A model generated the notes under the pieces. It searched no databases, was not told the origin of the DNA, and was given only the letters and a program-made list of their open reading frames with translations. The translations under genes were made by a program, and so were the position numbers. From assembly GCF_009389715.1 (NCBI RefSeq), contig NC_052407.1:7102475-7166474 (forward strand): a stretch of 64,000 nt of DNA, in the 5' to 3' direction. This stretch comes from Phoenix dactylifera (Eukaryota; Streptophyta; Magnoliopsida; Arecales; Arecaceae). Shown here piece after piece: positions 10,577-21,102 of this stretch (within the stretch, counting starts at the first letter, position 1; every line of letters starts with the position of its first letter).

Positions 10577-11261
10577 GAGAAATCAATTACTTCTTAGATG
10601 CGTGGTGCTGACCATGGGAAAATCACAGCTCAGCATTGAAAAAAATGTTAAAAGTGCCAACGAATTAATTACTCTTTTTTGATTATTGAAGCTACTTAAT
10701 TTATGTAGATTTTGCACCTTTTTTGCTCATTTCATCAAAAAATAATTCAAAAATTTAGTTACTCTGATCGAAAATTTATATATCTATTTTTTATGACCTA
10801 AGTATCATCTCAAACAAAACAACGTAGGTGAAGCCAGATTGATCAAATCAAGGATCACTTCCAACATCATAAGTTGATCTTGTTAATACTGGTGGCGAAA
10901 CCATGACAATACTTAAATTGCTATAGTCTGCAGAGGAGACCATAAATAGATATTAACTCAAAATTTAACAGTCAAATCTCACTTTGAGCACCCTCACAGG
11001 CCGGCGGAAGAAGGGCCATTCAGGGTATTGGAATGGCTATGGATTGATTAGAATTAATTCTGGAAGAGAGGAAGAGGTAAAATAACGAGAGCAACTTGGT
11101 GTGCTCGCAGGCTAATAACCTAAACCCTCACCAGCTTTTACCAGCCTGGAGCCCGGTTGCTGAGTAGGTCGGAACATCTTATAAAAAACTGGGATTCCGC
11201 TCAATCCCTATAATCTAACCGGCCATTAACTCCAGTAAACCCGATCCGATCAGACTCCTAA
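10577..11261. other. Intergenic, no gene seen
   Basis: AT-rich sequence. A phrase around 10990-11080 (GGCCGGCGGAAGAAGGGCCA, then GGATTGATTAGAATTAATTC) resembles 10007-10060, so a short degenerate duplicated segment may be present. No gene is visible. Confidence 0.35.
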
Positions 11262-11520
11262 TAAGGCTACAAATGGGTCGGGTCGACTCGCGACCCCGAC
11301 CGGACCCGACCCGCATAGATCTGACCCGACTCGAATTTTAGGACCCGTGGGTCCAGATCGGATCCTAAAATTGGATCCAAACTATTTTTTAAGTCGGATC
11401 TGGGTTTACTGAATCTGGACCCGATCCGACCCGATCTATTATTTTTTTTGGGTTTATTTCGGGTTTAGTGAGCCGGACCTGGTCTCGGCTCGACCTGGAC
11501 CCGAAATGGAGCGGTGGTAT
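11262..11520 (+). mobile_element. Partial copy of the GGGTCGG hAT-like element
   Basis: Begins TAAGGCTACAAATGGGTCGG, matching the right terminal repeat of the element at 3014-3860 in reverse orientation. It stays alignable to that arm for about 170 bp (GGATCCAA, GGTCGGATCTGGGTTTAC and others). No second end or 8-bp duplication could be found, so it is truncated. It lies directly upstream of the unknown gene that starts near 11550. Confidence 0.75.
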
Positions 11521-11881
11521 AAGTTGAAAGTATAGCGAGGGTTTTTTTGGGGTCCATTCCGCCTCTCCGAGGGCCTCCTCCGAGCGCCTCCTCCTCCGAG
11601 CGCCGCCTCCCGACTCCCGACTCCGGTGAGTCCCGACTCTGTGGATGATTCCTTAACAGAATCTCAGGTTTGATTCCTTAACAGATTTGCATGCAATGAA
11701 GCTAGAATCAAGTGTACATGGCGCCAGAATCCTGTGGATGATGTGTTAATTCTGTGGAATAACAGATTTTTTACCGGTTCCTTTTGTGAACCCAAATTGA
11801 GAAGTCATGGAACACATTTGTATATTTATATCTGTTGCTTTTATTCTAGAATTACAAAAAGAAAGATCAGAAACGGCAGCC

Positions 11882-12165
11882 ATGGCGGAGTCCAGAAGAG
11901 AACTACTGGATCAACCTTCGAGACCGTCGATCCTTGGTACTCTCTAGATTATCTGGCAATTGATTTCTCTTTTGTTTGATTTAGTTGGTGAATGCGCAAT
12001 TTTTTTCCGGTATCGTTTCCGTGCTTCAAAGCGCTACTTTCTTTGCAGAGGACCCTTCTCTTGGGGAACACGGATTTCTGCGGCCCAAAATCCCACGGAA
12101 CAATGCCCAAGTCGATGGGAACGAGGAAGGAAGGCCTCTCACAACGGCAGTACCTAAGAGTCAAG
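11882..12165 (+). CDS. Unrecognised gene, first two coding exons, truncated toward assembly gap
   Basis: A GC-rich leader (about 11550-11625) ends in CCG|GTGAGT, a strong donor. The matching acceptor TTTTATTCTAG ends at 11849. Coding exon 1 starts at the ATG at 11882 (MAESRRELLDQPSRPSIL) and ends at 11936 before GTACTC. Coding exon 2 runs from 12049 (after CTTTGCAG) to 12165 (before GTGAAG). It adds a polar, Pro/Asn-rich segment with EDPSLGEHGFLRPKIPRNN. Both introns keep the same phase and exon 2 is 117 nt. The 58 residues look like a disordered N-terminus, and I do not recognise the family. Later exons are not visible before the N gap at 13273. The splice signals make a real gene likelier than chance, but this is unproven. 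Confidence 0.45.
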
Positions 12166-13272
12166 GTGAAGATTAGAAACTTATGTCCTTTTTCCATTAA
12201 AATGCTGTTTTTCGGACAACTAAAGATCAATTTCATCAATCTCTAGAAGTACACTAGAGGTATAAATGGATTCTTCGATGAGATTGCACGAGAAGAAGTG
12301 GATTGATATTTGTTTTTTTATTTTCTTTCACATCGAAAACTTGATTTGGCCATAGAGTATGCTGGTACTAGATTTAGTGAGTGATAACTAGTGGTTGGGG
12401 AAAAGGTTTCTGCTTTGTGGGTCGGCTTTAGTAGATCGATCTATAGTTTGACATGAACGGATTTAAACAATAGAGCCACCTGTACTAATGCCCGTGGATA
12501 CAGGGAGAGTCTGTGTAGCTTCCAGCAATGGATATGGTTTTTGTGAAGATGTCATGACAAAATATTATCAATACTGTGGAATTCACAGGTTAAGGAGGTG
12601 TCTTTTCTGTGGTTTAAAAAGATGATGAATTTTTGCAAGGAAGTCGCTAGGTTCAGAGCAACATTTAGACATCTAGCAGTGCTGAGAATGTTTTCCCCAT
12701 GTAGCTAGAGCTAATGGTGACTTTCTTGTGCTAAATTTTTTCCCATATGTTTCATATTTCTCTATGGCTTTTCACTATTAAGATGCGTTTCTCATTCCAT
12801 TTTGTGTATAGTGTTTATACCATTGCTTGATGTGTTCACAATGGTGTAGTGTGTTGACTAATGGTGGGGAAGATGGAGCTCTAGAAGACTTGAAGAAATT
12901 CTTGTGGAGGACATGCATGTCATTATTTATAGTTTACAACATCACTTTCAGAAGAGATTTCATCGGTAATAGGTGGAAACATGTGATGATATTATTATGA
13001 GATGGTGCTTACCATACAGGTTAAGAGAACCACTTGCTGAAAAATGAGATTCTCATGGATTTTTTTCTACATTGTTGTTAGTTAAAGGTAACTGATGTGC
13101 CTCCTCAGGTAGAATAATTGGTGGTTAACCTTCATAATGCATCAGGAATATCCTTTCGTGGTAACTCACTAAGATTGCAATCTTAAGATGGATCTTCATA
13201 CCATGATTTACTGCATGTTTAAGAAGGAACATAATATGACACCTCCTGGTCCATTGCGAGCTAGTTGGATGA
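12166..13272. other. Probable intron or flank before the assembly gap
   Basis: T-rich, intron-like sequence after the donor at 12166. No further exon could be identified with confidence. Confidence 0.35.
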
Positions 13273-13372
13273 NNNNNNNNNNNNNNNNNNNNNNNNNNNN
13301 NNNNNNNNNNNNNNNNNNNNNNNNNNNNNNNNNNNNNNNNNNNNNNNNNNNNNNNNNNNNNNNNNNNNNNNN
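13273..13372. other. Assembly gap (100 N)
   Basis: Exactly 100 N, a conventional placeholder, so the true length is unknown. Sequence could be missing here. Confidence 0.99.
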
Positions 13373-13748
13373 GTGATTTTTATCCCTTTAAGTGGTTCTA
13401 GACAAGTAATACATAAATGAGGCAAATCATCACCATTCAAACAAAGACCAATTGACCCTCATCCTATTGAAACCCAAAATTGTTCCCAAAATAGTTGATA
13501 CACACAAACAAAAATGTGTTGTGTATAGACACAGTGATAACAAAAGGATTATTTGCACAAATCCCTCTAGTGCCTGATCATTGTCCTATGGGAGGTCTAT
13601 AATGCTAAAATAAAACATGCAAAGCTACATTTAACCTCTTATAGCACTTCATAATCATAGACTACAAAAAAAAAAAGATACTTAATATTACATGCAATTA
13701 AACATTAGATTTGATAGGAGAATAAATGTACAAACTGATCAGGAAAAC
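13373..13748. other. Left flank of the Sirevirus insertion
   Basis: AT-rich, no gene seen. Its last five bases (13744-13748, AAAAC) are the left target-site copy of the retrotransposon. Confidence 0.5.
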
Positions 13749-13930
13749 TGTGGAGTGATTGATTAAAACCCTATTTGATTTTGATGAGCTCAAAGCATTT
13801 GAGTATATCTCTTGTTTACTAATGAATTCAATTAAGTGTTTCAGTGAAAATCTTGTCTAAGTGTCTCTAGACTTGGTTCATAATATTTTGGATAAGTTAA
13901 GAAGTCAGCTTGAACCAAAGTCTGAGACTC

Positions 13931-14839
13931 GAGTCGACTCCAGAGTATCACGAGTCGACTCCAAGCGTATCAAGTTCACTGACACGAGCTCGAGTCGACT
14001 CCGGATCAGTACGAGTCGACTCCGACTGAGAACAGACAGACGAACAGAAAGCATCAACTCAAAACCTGTCAGCGAGTCGACTCCTGAACTGCGCGAGTCG
14101 ACTCCGATGTTCACCGAGTCGACTCCAGGGTAGTATGAGTCGACTCCTAGAAGTCACAGGCAGAAAAGTCAGAGAGCAGTTTTCGGGTCTGAGATTCGAG
14201 TCGACTCCAGTGGAACGCGAGTCGACTCCGATGGTTGGCAAGTCGACTCCAAAGAAAGTGAGAGTCGACTCTCAGAGGAACACAAGGAAAAAGTCAAAGA
14301 ACGTTTTTCGGACTCTGAGATTCGAGTCGACTCCCGCAATACGCGAGTCGACTCCTAGACACCGCGACCCCAAAGAAGACAGAAGACCAATCTGCTGTGT
14401 CTGAGAGCCGAGTCGACTCCTAGAAAGCTCGAGTCGACTCCAAGGCAGCGGTACACCAAAAGGGCAGAAGACTTAGTTTCGGAAACTGAGAGCCGAGTCG
14501 ACTCCGGGGAAGTTCGAGTCGACTCCAAGACTGGACGAGTCAAAAGACAGAAGATCGGAAGTTCGGGCTCTGAGCGCCGAGTCGACTCCCAGGACAGTCG
14601 AGTCGACTCGAGTTGGCCAAGTTGAAAATTGGCTCCGTGGACTTCATGGGATGAGCCGACTCCGAAAATGCCAAGTCAGCTCCAGAAGTTGGCGAGTCGA
14701 CTCCGGGTCAAGACGAGTCGACTCCCAGTCAAAGAGGCTACTTTAATTCAAATCCGAAACAGTTGCCGAGTCGACTCCAGAAAAGCATGAGTCGACTCCC
14801 GCTACAGCCGAGTCGACTCCTGATCGCGCGAGTCGACTC
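13931..14839. repeat. Palindrome array GAGTCGACTC (25 exact copies) in U3 of the 5' LTR
   Basis: Exact 10-bp palindromes start at 13931, 13952, 13992, 14013, 14074, 14095, 14116, 14137, 14198, 14219, 14262, 14324, 14345, 14410, 14431, 14495, 14516, 14579, 14600, 14694, 14715, 14768, 14789, 14810 and 14830. Degenerate copies lie at 14240, 14653 and 14673. Within clusters the spacing is 20-22 bp, usually exactly 21. Clusters are typically 61-65 bp apart, giving a higher-order unit near 84-86 bp whose spacer reads like CTGAGAGCCGAG. Flanks are C on both sides in most copies (CGAGTCGACTCC). Clustered LTR palindromes are a described feature of Sireviruses; the exact motif and 21-bp phasing are read here. 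Confidence 0.95.
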
Positions 14840-14929
14840 CAACCCACCAACGGACATATTGTCAGGCTGTGCAGAGTGTGCAGAACGGGCAGAAAAAGGT
14901 CTCTAACGGCTAGTTTCCGTGGGGGGTGG

Positions 14930-14938
14930 TTTAAATAG
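14930..14938 (+). promoter_or_regulatory. TATA-like element of the 5' LTR
   Basis: TTTAAATAG, about 90 bp after the last palindrome. The corresponding site in the 3' LTR is at 24532-24540. It is the best candidate core promoter for the element's transcript. Confidence 0.45.
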
Positions 14939-15726
14939 CCACAGAGGACTGTAGCAAAGTAGAGAACAACCATTCCACTCAAAGTAATCAAGCTTTCAAT
15001 CTCTGCAACCTGGTTTTCAACGAAAAGAGGAAAGAGCAACATTAACTGCATCCACCTACTTCTTCCCAACATTGAAAGAGATCTCCTCCTGCATTCAAGT
15101 CGACCAGACATTCAAGAGGAGACCCGAAGTTCAAGAAGCCCTACTCTACTCCAACTCAAACGTGTTTGAGGGCTTCTAACTTCTCTTTTGTTTATATTGT
15201 TATTTATCTGCTTTTGAGAAGCTCTGTTTTTTCTGTTACTCCTTTTTTACTTCCATCTTGTCTTTGCTTGGTTCAATCGGGGGATTGAATCAAGGGTATT
15301 GAGGTTGGTTGGTGAGCCGAGTGTAAAACCAACGTGTAAGAGTTCGATTGTGATCCCGGGAAAACAATCGGGTTGGTTCTAGTCGGTGAGCCTGGGAAAA
15401 CCGACCGAGTTCGTTGTGAGCTCGTAAAACAACAAGTTTGGTTGTGAGCTTGGAAAACAACCGGCTGTAATCCAAGGAGTTATAGTGAATTCCCAAGTGA
15501 GACTTGGGGAGTGGACGTAGGAGCAAGGGTTAGCTCCGAACCACTATAAAACATTGTGTTTGTGATTGTTTGTCTCTCTCTATCTCTCGCATTTCATTCA
15601 CCGCACATAGAAACTAATTAATCATCTCGCTAAAGAATTAATTAGTTATCCACAAAAGATTTAATAGCCAAATTATTTTAAAACCCAATTCACCCCCCCT
15701 CTTGGGTTGTCTATCTGGGCAACAAG

Positions 15727-15739
15727 TGGTATCAGAGCC
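15727..15739 (+). promoter_or_regulatory. Primer-binding site (initiator tRNA-Met)
   Basis: TGGTATCAGAGCC, two bases after the LTR. This is the standard plant Copia sequence complementary to the 3' end of initiator tRNA-Met, where minus-strand DNA synthesis starts. Confidence 0.93.
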
Positions 15740-15772
15740 TAAACTCTTCTATTCTAAGAGTCAAAGATCAAA

Positions 15773-17206
15773 ATGACAACCCCATTTGGATCTTCCCACA
15801 TTGAGGGTCAGTCCACCCAAAGACCCCCATTCTTTAATGGATCTGACTACTCATATTGGAAGGCTAGGATGAGAATATTCATCCAAGCCCAAGACTATGA
15901 GATGTGGACCATTGTAGCAAATGGGCCATACATCCCATCCATTTATGTAGAGGGGGTCACTGTACCCAAACTCGAAAAAGATTGGGATGAACACGACATG
16001 AGAAAGGCACAACTAAATTCTAAAGCTATGAATGTGCTTTATTGTGCCTTAGATAGAAATGAATTCAATAGGATCTCTACTTGCAATTCTGCAAAAGAGA
16101 TTTGGGACAGACTTGAAGTGACCCATGAGGGCACGAATCAAGTCAAAGAATCCAAAATAAATATATTGGTTCATAAGTACGAATTATTTAAAATGGATTC
16201 TAATGAAACAATCACATGCATGTTCACTAGGTTTACTGACATTGTCAATGGCCTAAAAAGCCTTGGCAAGAACTATACTAACAGTGAGCTTGTCAGAAAA
16301 ATTCTTCGCTGTACACCAAGGTCATGGGAAGCCAAGGTGACGGCAATCCAAGAAGCTAAAGACTTGAACAAGCTTCCACTTGAAGAGCTCCTTGGATCCC
16401 TAATGACTCACGAGCTCACAATGAAGCAGCACAGCGAAGAAGAGTCCTCCCATAAGAAAAAGGTAATAGCTCTTAAATCTACATCATCTAATAAAGACTT
16501 GTCTTGCAGCAGCAGTAGTGAAGAAGAAGAGCTTGAGGGAGATGATGGTGAGGCTCTTCTTGTGCGCAAATTCAGAAAATTCATCAACCACAAGAAGTCC
16601 TATCATCAAAGGAGAGGCCCCTCAAATTCCTACCGCAAGGACAAAGGTAAGAAAAGGAAAAATGAGGGGATTGGGTGTTACGAGTGCAAGAAGCCGGGTC
16701 ACATAAGAGCTGAGTGCCCTTTACTGAAGAAGGGGAGCAAGTACAAGAAGAAGAAGGCTCTTGTCACAACACTATCCGACTCTGACTCATCATCCTCTTC
16801 ATCGGATGAGGAACAAGAGGAAAAGGCCAATTTCTGCTTCATGGCCAATGAAAATGAGGTAACGTCCGAATCGCCTTTAGATTTTACTTTTGATGAGCTT
16901 TATGATGCTTTTAATGAACTAATGATTGAATATAAGGCTATAAATGCTAAAAACAAAGAACTAAAAGTAACTAATCAAACTTATATCCGTAAGTATGATT
17001 CATTAGTTAAGGATAAAGATGTTCTTATCAAAGAAAATTTAGAACTTAAGACAAGCAATCAACTCTTAACTCAAAAGACTAATACCTTGAGTAAAGATAA
17101 TGAAAAATTAACTAAGAAAACTTCAGAACTTAAAAACAATAAACAAAACTTAAACGAGAAACTCATAAAAGATTTAAACATTCTAAAAACCGAAAACAAA
17201 CTCTAA
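15773..17206 (+). CDS. gag: Sirevirus gag, main frame (nucleocapsid, UBN2-type), ends at a frameshift
   Basis: Structural protein that forms the particle packaging the element's RNA. The ATG at 15773 follows the primer site by 33 bp. The frame gives 477 residues: the Copia gag core (about residues 15-215, with FNGSDYSYWKARMRIFIQAQ near the start), a basic linker, a CCHC zinc knuckle at about residues 302-315 (CYECKKPGHIRAEC), acidic Ser-rich tracts and a long Lys/Asn-rich, coiled-coil-like C-terminus. The frame stops at TAA 17204-17206, but homology continues in the next frame (17207-17553). A 1-nt indel near 17190-17205 is therefore likely. Long gag proteins of this kind are usual in Sireviruses. 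Confidence 0.92.
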   Translation: MTTPFGSSHIEGQSTQRPPFFNGSDYSYWKARMRIFIQAQDYEMWTIVANGPYIPSIYVEGVTVPKLEKDWDEHDMRKAQLNSKAMNVLYCALDRNEFNRISTCNSAKEIWDRLEVTHEGTNQVKESKINILVHKYELFKMDSNETITCMFTRFTDIVNGLKSLGKNYTNSELVRKILRCTPRSWEAKVTAIQEAKDLNKLPLEELLGSLMTHELTMKQHSEEESSHKKKVIALKSTSSNKDLSCSSSSEEEELEGDDGEALLVRKFRKFINHKKSYHQRRGPSNSYRKDKGKKRKNEGIGCYECKKPGHIRAECPLLKKGSKYKKKKALVTTLSDSDSSSSSSDEEQEEKANFCFMANENEVTSESPLDFTFDELYDAFNELMIEYKAINAKNKELKVTNQTYIRKYDSLVKDKDVLIKENLELKTSNQLLTQKTNTLSKDNEKLTKKTSELKNNKQNLNEKLIKDLNILKTENKL

Positions 17207-17553
17207 CTAAAGAACTTGAAAAGTACAAACCTTTGGTAGAAAAGTTTACATATAGTTTTGAAAAATTGAACATGATACTAAATAGTCAACGAGCAGTATT
17301 TAATAGAGCGGGTTTAGGGTATAATCCAAAAAATAAACAAAAACTTCTTAGTAACTTCTTTGTTAAAGCTGGAGAAAGCAAAACTAAGAAAGTAATCTGC
17401 TTTTGTTGTGGAACTGTAGGACATAAGGCAAATGTATGTGACTATAGGAAAGGGAAAACTAAAAGAAAAATTAAAAGGGTATGGGTTCCAAAAGGAACCA
17501 ATATGACTAACCATAAAGGACCCAAGAAAACTTGGGTACCTAAGATTATATGA
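17207..17553 (+). pseudogene. Displaced 3' part of gag with second zinc knuckle
   Basis: Frame +1 relative to the main gag frame. It encodes KELEKYKPLVEKF, then ILNSQRAVFNRAGLGY, a typical Sirevirus gag C-terminal motif, a second CCHC knuckle (CFCCGTVGHKANVC, 17398-17439), and RVWVPKGTN/KKTWVPK motifs that normally precede protease. It ends at TGA 17551-17553. The pol frame that follows returns to the original gag frame. Confidence 0.85.
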
Positions 17554-17605
17554 TCTGCTTGTGTAGGAGTGTCTTGCAGCCAAGGTCAACAAAAATTGCT
17601 GGTAC

Positions 17606-20600
17606 TTGGATAGTGGCTGCTCAAGACACATGACGGGTGACAAGGATCAATTTTTCACCATTGAAGCTAAGAAGGGAGGTGCTGTGACTTTTGGAGACAA
17701 CAACCAAGGTCACATCATTGGTATTGGTAAAGTTCAAATTACCTCTTCTACTTTTATTGATAATGTTAGATATGTTGATGGTCTTAAGCATAACCTATTA
17801 AGCATTAGTCAATTATGTGATAAAGGGTATGATGTTATGTTTAAACCATCACTATGCATTATAACAAACCCAAATGACAATAGTTTAGTTTTTAAAGGAA
17901 TTAGACGTGGGAATGTGTATGTTGTAGACCTTGAAGATCTTGCCAAACATAACCAATGTTTAGTTGTTAATGAAACTAAGGATAATGATGCTAGTTGGTT
18001 ATGGCACCGTAAGTTAGGTCATGCAAGCATGGACACAATAACTAAACTAGTTAAAAGAGATTCCGTGATAGGTTTGCCAAAATTAAAATTTGAAAAGAAT
18101 AAAATATGTGAAGCATGTCAATTTGGCAAACAATCTAGAAACTCATTTAAATCCATAAAATGTGTCTCTACCTCTAGACCTCTAGAATTATTACACATGG
18201 ACCTATTCGGACCAACTAGAACAACAAGCCTAGGTGGAAATAAATATGGTCTAGTTATTGTAGATGATTATTCTAGGTACACATGGGTCATGTTCCTAGC
18301 ACATAAGGATCAAGCATTTTTTGTTTTTAAGAAATTCCATAAAGAAGTAACCAATGCTAGAGATACCTCAGTAATAGCTATTAGAAGTGACCATGGTACC
18401 GAATTCGAAAATCAGTCATTTGATGAGTTTTGTAGTAAAAAGGGGATAACCCATAATTTTTCTGCACCTAGGACACCACAACAAAATGGAGTTGTGGAAA
18501 GAAAAAATAGAACTCTAGAGGAAATGGCAAGAACTATGTTATGTGAAAGTAACCTCCCTAAGTACTTTTGGGGAGAAGCCATTAATACTTCTTGTCATAT
18601 ATTAAATAGAGTTTTATTAAGACCCATTATAAAGAAAACACCTTATGAACTTTGGAAAAACAGAAAACCAAAAGTTAATTACTTTCATGTTTTTGGATGT
18701 AGGTGTTTTGTTCATAATAATGGGAAAGATAATCTAGGTAAATTTGACTCTAAATCTGATGAGGGCATATTCTTAGGTTACTCCACAACTAGTAAAGCCT
18801 ATAGAGTCTTTAATAAAAGAACCCTAGTTATAGAAGAATCTATACATGTTGTGTTTGATGATTCTAGTGATTTTTCCTCTAGTAAGAAAGGTAATTTTGA
18901 TGATGAGGCTGAAATTCTTGAAGAAAAGATAAATGAGATGACATTACAAGATGACAATCAAAAATTGATTGAAGATGCATCATCAAGCCAAGAGGCTATT
19001 GTGGATCATGGGCTAACTAAAGCTTGGAGGTATGCTCACGGGCATCCTAAGGAACTAATTCTAGATGATCCATCTCAACCGGTTAGGACTAGAGCATCCC
19101 TTAGAAATTTAAATAACCATCTAGCTTTTGTCTCACACTTTGAGCCCAAACACATAGAAGAAGCCGAAAATGATGTAAATTGGATAAATGCAATGCAAGA
19201 AGAATTAAACCAATTTACTAGAAACAAAGTATGGAATCTAGTTGAAAGACCTACTGAATATTCAATTATAGGTACCAAATGGATTTATAAAAATAAACTT
19301 GATGAAAATGGTACTGTAATAAGGAATAAGGCTAGATTAGTAGCCAAGGGTTATAATCAAGAAGAAGGTATAGATTTTGATGAAACCTTTGCTCCGGTAG
19401 CTAGACTTGAAGCAATTAGACTTTTACTAGCTTTTGCATGCTCTAAGGACTTTAAGTTATTTCAAATGGATGTAAAAAGTGCATTTTTAAATGGGTATAT
19501 TAATGAGGAGGTATATGTAGAACAACCTCCTGGTTTTGAAAATCATCAATACCCTAATCATGTTTATAAATTGAACAAAGCACTTTATGGTTTAAAACAA
19601 GCACCTAGAGCATGGTATGAGAGGCTTAGCAAATTCCTATTAGAACATGAGTTCTCTAGGGGTAATGTAGATACTACATTGTTTCTAAAGAAGAAAAACA
19701 AAGATATGTTGTTAGTACAGATTTATGTTGATGATATTATTTTCGGTGCTACTAACAATCGTCTCTGCGAAGAATTTGCTGATTTGATGCAGAGTGAATT
19801 TGAGATGAGCATGATGGGAGAGCTGAACTACTTCCTCGGGCTTCAAATCAAACAGTCTGAAGGAGGCATCTTCATCAATCAAGCCAAATACATCAAGAAG
19901 ATGCTCAAGAAGTTTGATATGGAGGGAAACAAATCAATCAGCACCCCCATGAGCTCATCATGCAAATTAGACCAAGATGAATCAGGTAAATCTGTAGATC
20001 AGAAACTGTATAGAGGTATGATAGGATCTTTATTGTATCTTACTGCAAGTAGACCTGATATTATGTTTAGTGTTTGCATGTGTGCTAGATATCAGGCTAA
20101 TCCTAAGGAATCACATCTAATTGCAGTAAAGAGAATCTTTAAATACCTAATAGGAACAAAGAACATAGGGTTATGGTATTCTAAAGAATCTAGCCTAAAC
20201 CTAATAGGATACACAGATTCAGACTTCGCTGGATGTAAGCTTGATAGAAAAAGTACCAGCGGGTCTTGTCAATTTCTAGGAGAAAACCTAATCTCATGGT
20301 TTAGCAAGAAACAAAACTCGGTTGCATTATCTACTGCTGAAGCTGAATATGTTGCAGCCGGGAGTTGTTGTGCTCAAATCTTGTGGATCAAACAACAATT
20401 AGAAGATTATGGCATTAAACAAGATAAAATACCTATTAACTGTGATAATACAAGTGCCATTAATCTAACTAAAAATCCAATTCAGCATTCAAGAACTAAA
20501 CACATTGAGATAAGACATCACTTCATAAGAGATCATGTACTGAATGGTGATGTGACACTACAATTTGTTTGTACTGATGATCAATTAGCAGACATTTTTA

Positions 20601-20668
20601 CAAAACCCCTAAGTGAAGAGAGGTTTAGTGTGCTTAGGAGGGGATTAGGAGTGATTGATCCATCCTAG
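17606..20668 (+). CDS. pol: Sirevirus pol: protease, integrase, reverse transcriptase, RNase H
   Basis: Open for 1,020 codons from about 17567. The displayed start is a TTG, so translation presumably comes through from gag. Domain order is aspartic protease (DSG at residues 2-4), HHCC zinc domain ([17 protein letters not shown]), integrase core with D at residue 199 (LLHMDLFGP), D in [13 protein letters not shown] and E in [13 protein letters not shown], reverse transcriptase ([24 protein letters not shown], catalytic YVDD at 707-710), then RNase H (TDSDFAG from residue 870, [17 protein letters not shown]). All catalytic residues that I can check are present. Integrase before reverse transcriptase makes it Copia. 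It ends TAG at 20666. A shift between 17553 and 17567 would be needed to join it to the displaced gag segment. Confidence 0.96.
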   Translation: MDSGCSRHMTGDKDQFFTIEAKKGGAVTFGDNNQGHIIGIGKVQITSSTFIDNVRYVDGLKHNLLSISQLCDKGYDVMFKPSLCIITNPNDNSLVFKGIRRGNVYVVDLEDLAKHNQCLVVNETKDNDASWLWHRKLGHASMDTITKLVKRDSVIGLPKLKFEKNKICEACQFGKQSRNSFKSIKCVSTSRPLELLHMDLFGPTRTTSLGGNKYGLVIVDDYSRYTWVMFLAHKDQAFFVFKKFHKEVTNARDTSVIAIRSDHGTEFENQSFDEFCSKKGITHNFSAPRTPQQNGVVERKNRTLEEMARTMLCESNLPKYFWGEAINTSCHILNRVLLRPIIKKTPYELWKNRKPKVNYFHVFGCRCFVHNNGKDNLGKFDSKSDEGIFLGYSTTSKAYRVFNKRTLVIEESIHVVFDDSSDFSSSKKGNFDDEAEILEEKINEMTLQDDNQKLIEDASSSQEAIVDHGLTKAWRYAHGHPKELILDDPSQPVRTRASLRNLNNHLAFVSHFEPKHIEEAENDVNWINAMQEELNQFTRNKVWNLVERPTEYSIIGTKWIYKNKLDENGTVIRNKARLVAKGYNQEEGIDFDETFAPVARLEAIRLLLAFACSKDFKLFQMDVKSAFLNGYINEEVYVEQPPGFENHQYPNHVYKLNKALYGLKQAPRAWYERLSKFLLEHEFSRGNVDTTLFLKKKNKDMLLVQIYVDDIIFGATNNRLCEEFADLMQSEFEMSMMGELNYFLGLQIKQSEGGIFINQAKYIKKMLKKFDMEGNKSISTPMSSSCKLDQDESGKSVDQKLYRGMIGSLLYLTASRPDIMFSVCMCARYQANPKESHLIAVKRIFKYLIGTKNIGLWYSKESSLNLIGYTDSDFAGCKLDRKSTSGSCQFLGENLISWFSKKQNSVALSTAEAEYVAAGSCCAQILWIKQQLEDYGIKQDKIPINCDNTSAINLTKNPIQHSRTKHIEIRHHFIRDHVLNGDVTLQFVCTDDQLADIFTKPLSEERFSVLRRGLGVIDPS

Positions 20669-20840
20669 TGGTAGTTTCCACTAGATTCGTTGATTTTGAT
20701 GATTAGATTGTGGTTAAAATAGAGTTTCTTTTCAATGATCATCAAACAGATCATAATTTAGCGATTTTCCCTCATTCGGCACGAACATAACATGATTTTT
20801 AGGTGCGTGCCAAAGTTAGAGACGACTCGAGTAAGTTTCA

Positions 20841-20927
20841 GAGTCGGCTCCTGAGGGGGAGTCGACTCGCGCATATTCTGGAGTCGACTCGAGGTCGAGT
20901 CGACTCGCAACTCAGTGGAGTCGACTC
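20841..20927. repeat. Internal palindrome cluster GAGTCGACTC, opposite flank orientation
   Basis: Exact GAGTCGACTC at 20859, 20881, 20897 and 20918, and a variant GAGTCGGCTC at 20841, between pol and the third ORF. Here the flanks are G on both sides (GGAGTCGACTCG), the reverse complement of the LTR form CGAGTCGACTCC. The motif therefore sits inverted relative to the LTR arrays. Confidence 0.9.
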
Positions 20928-21102
20928 GCAGTCGGGATCCGACTTTTTAACCCTAACTTTGTCGTTTCGAAAACACTTCTATTCTCCGCCGCCACTGTTC
21001 ACAAGCCCTAGAGCCGACTCCTAGGTCGTCCCCGGTCGTCCCCAAGCCTTTTCCGTCAACCTTTCACCGTCCCTTAGGGTTTTCCTCCCAATCTAGGTCC
21101 TT

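Larger units (their letters stand above)
13749..15724 (+). repeat. 5' LTR of the Sirevirus
   Basis: Starts TGTGGAGTGATTG and ends GTCTATCTGGGCAACA. The U3 part (13749 to about 14960) holds the palindrome array. A TATA-like TTTAAATAG lies at 14930-14938 after the last palindrome. The 3' part contains GGTTGGTTGGTGAGC-like and CGATTGTGATC segments repeated loosely around 15300-15480. Confidence 0.95.

Noticed and set aside
13931..14839. CRISPR-like appearance of short repeats with spacers
   Set aside because: This is a plant LTR; the array is present identically in both LTRs and the spacers are themselves repetitive.
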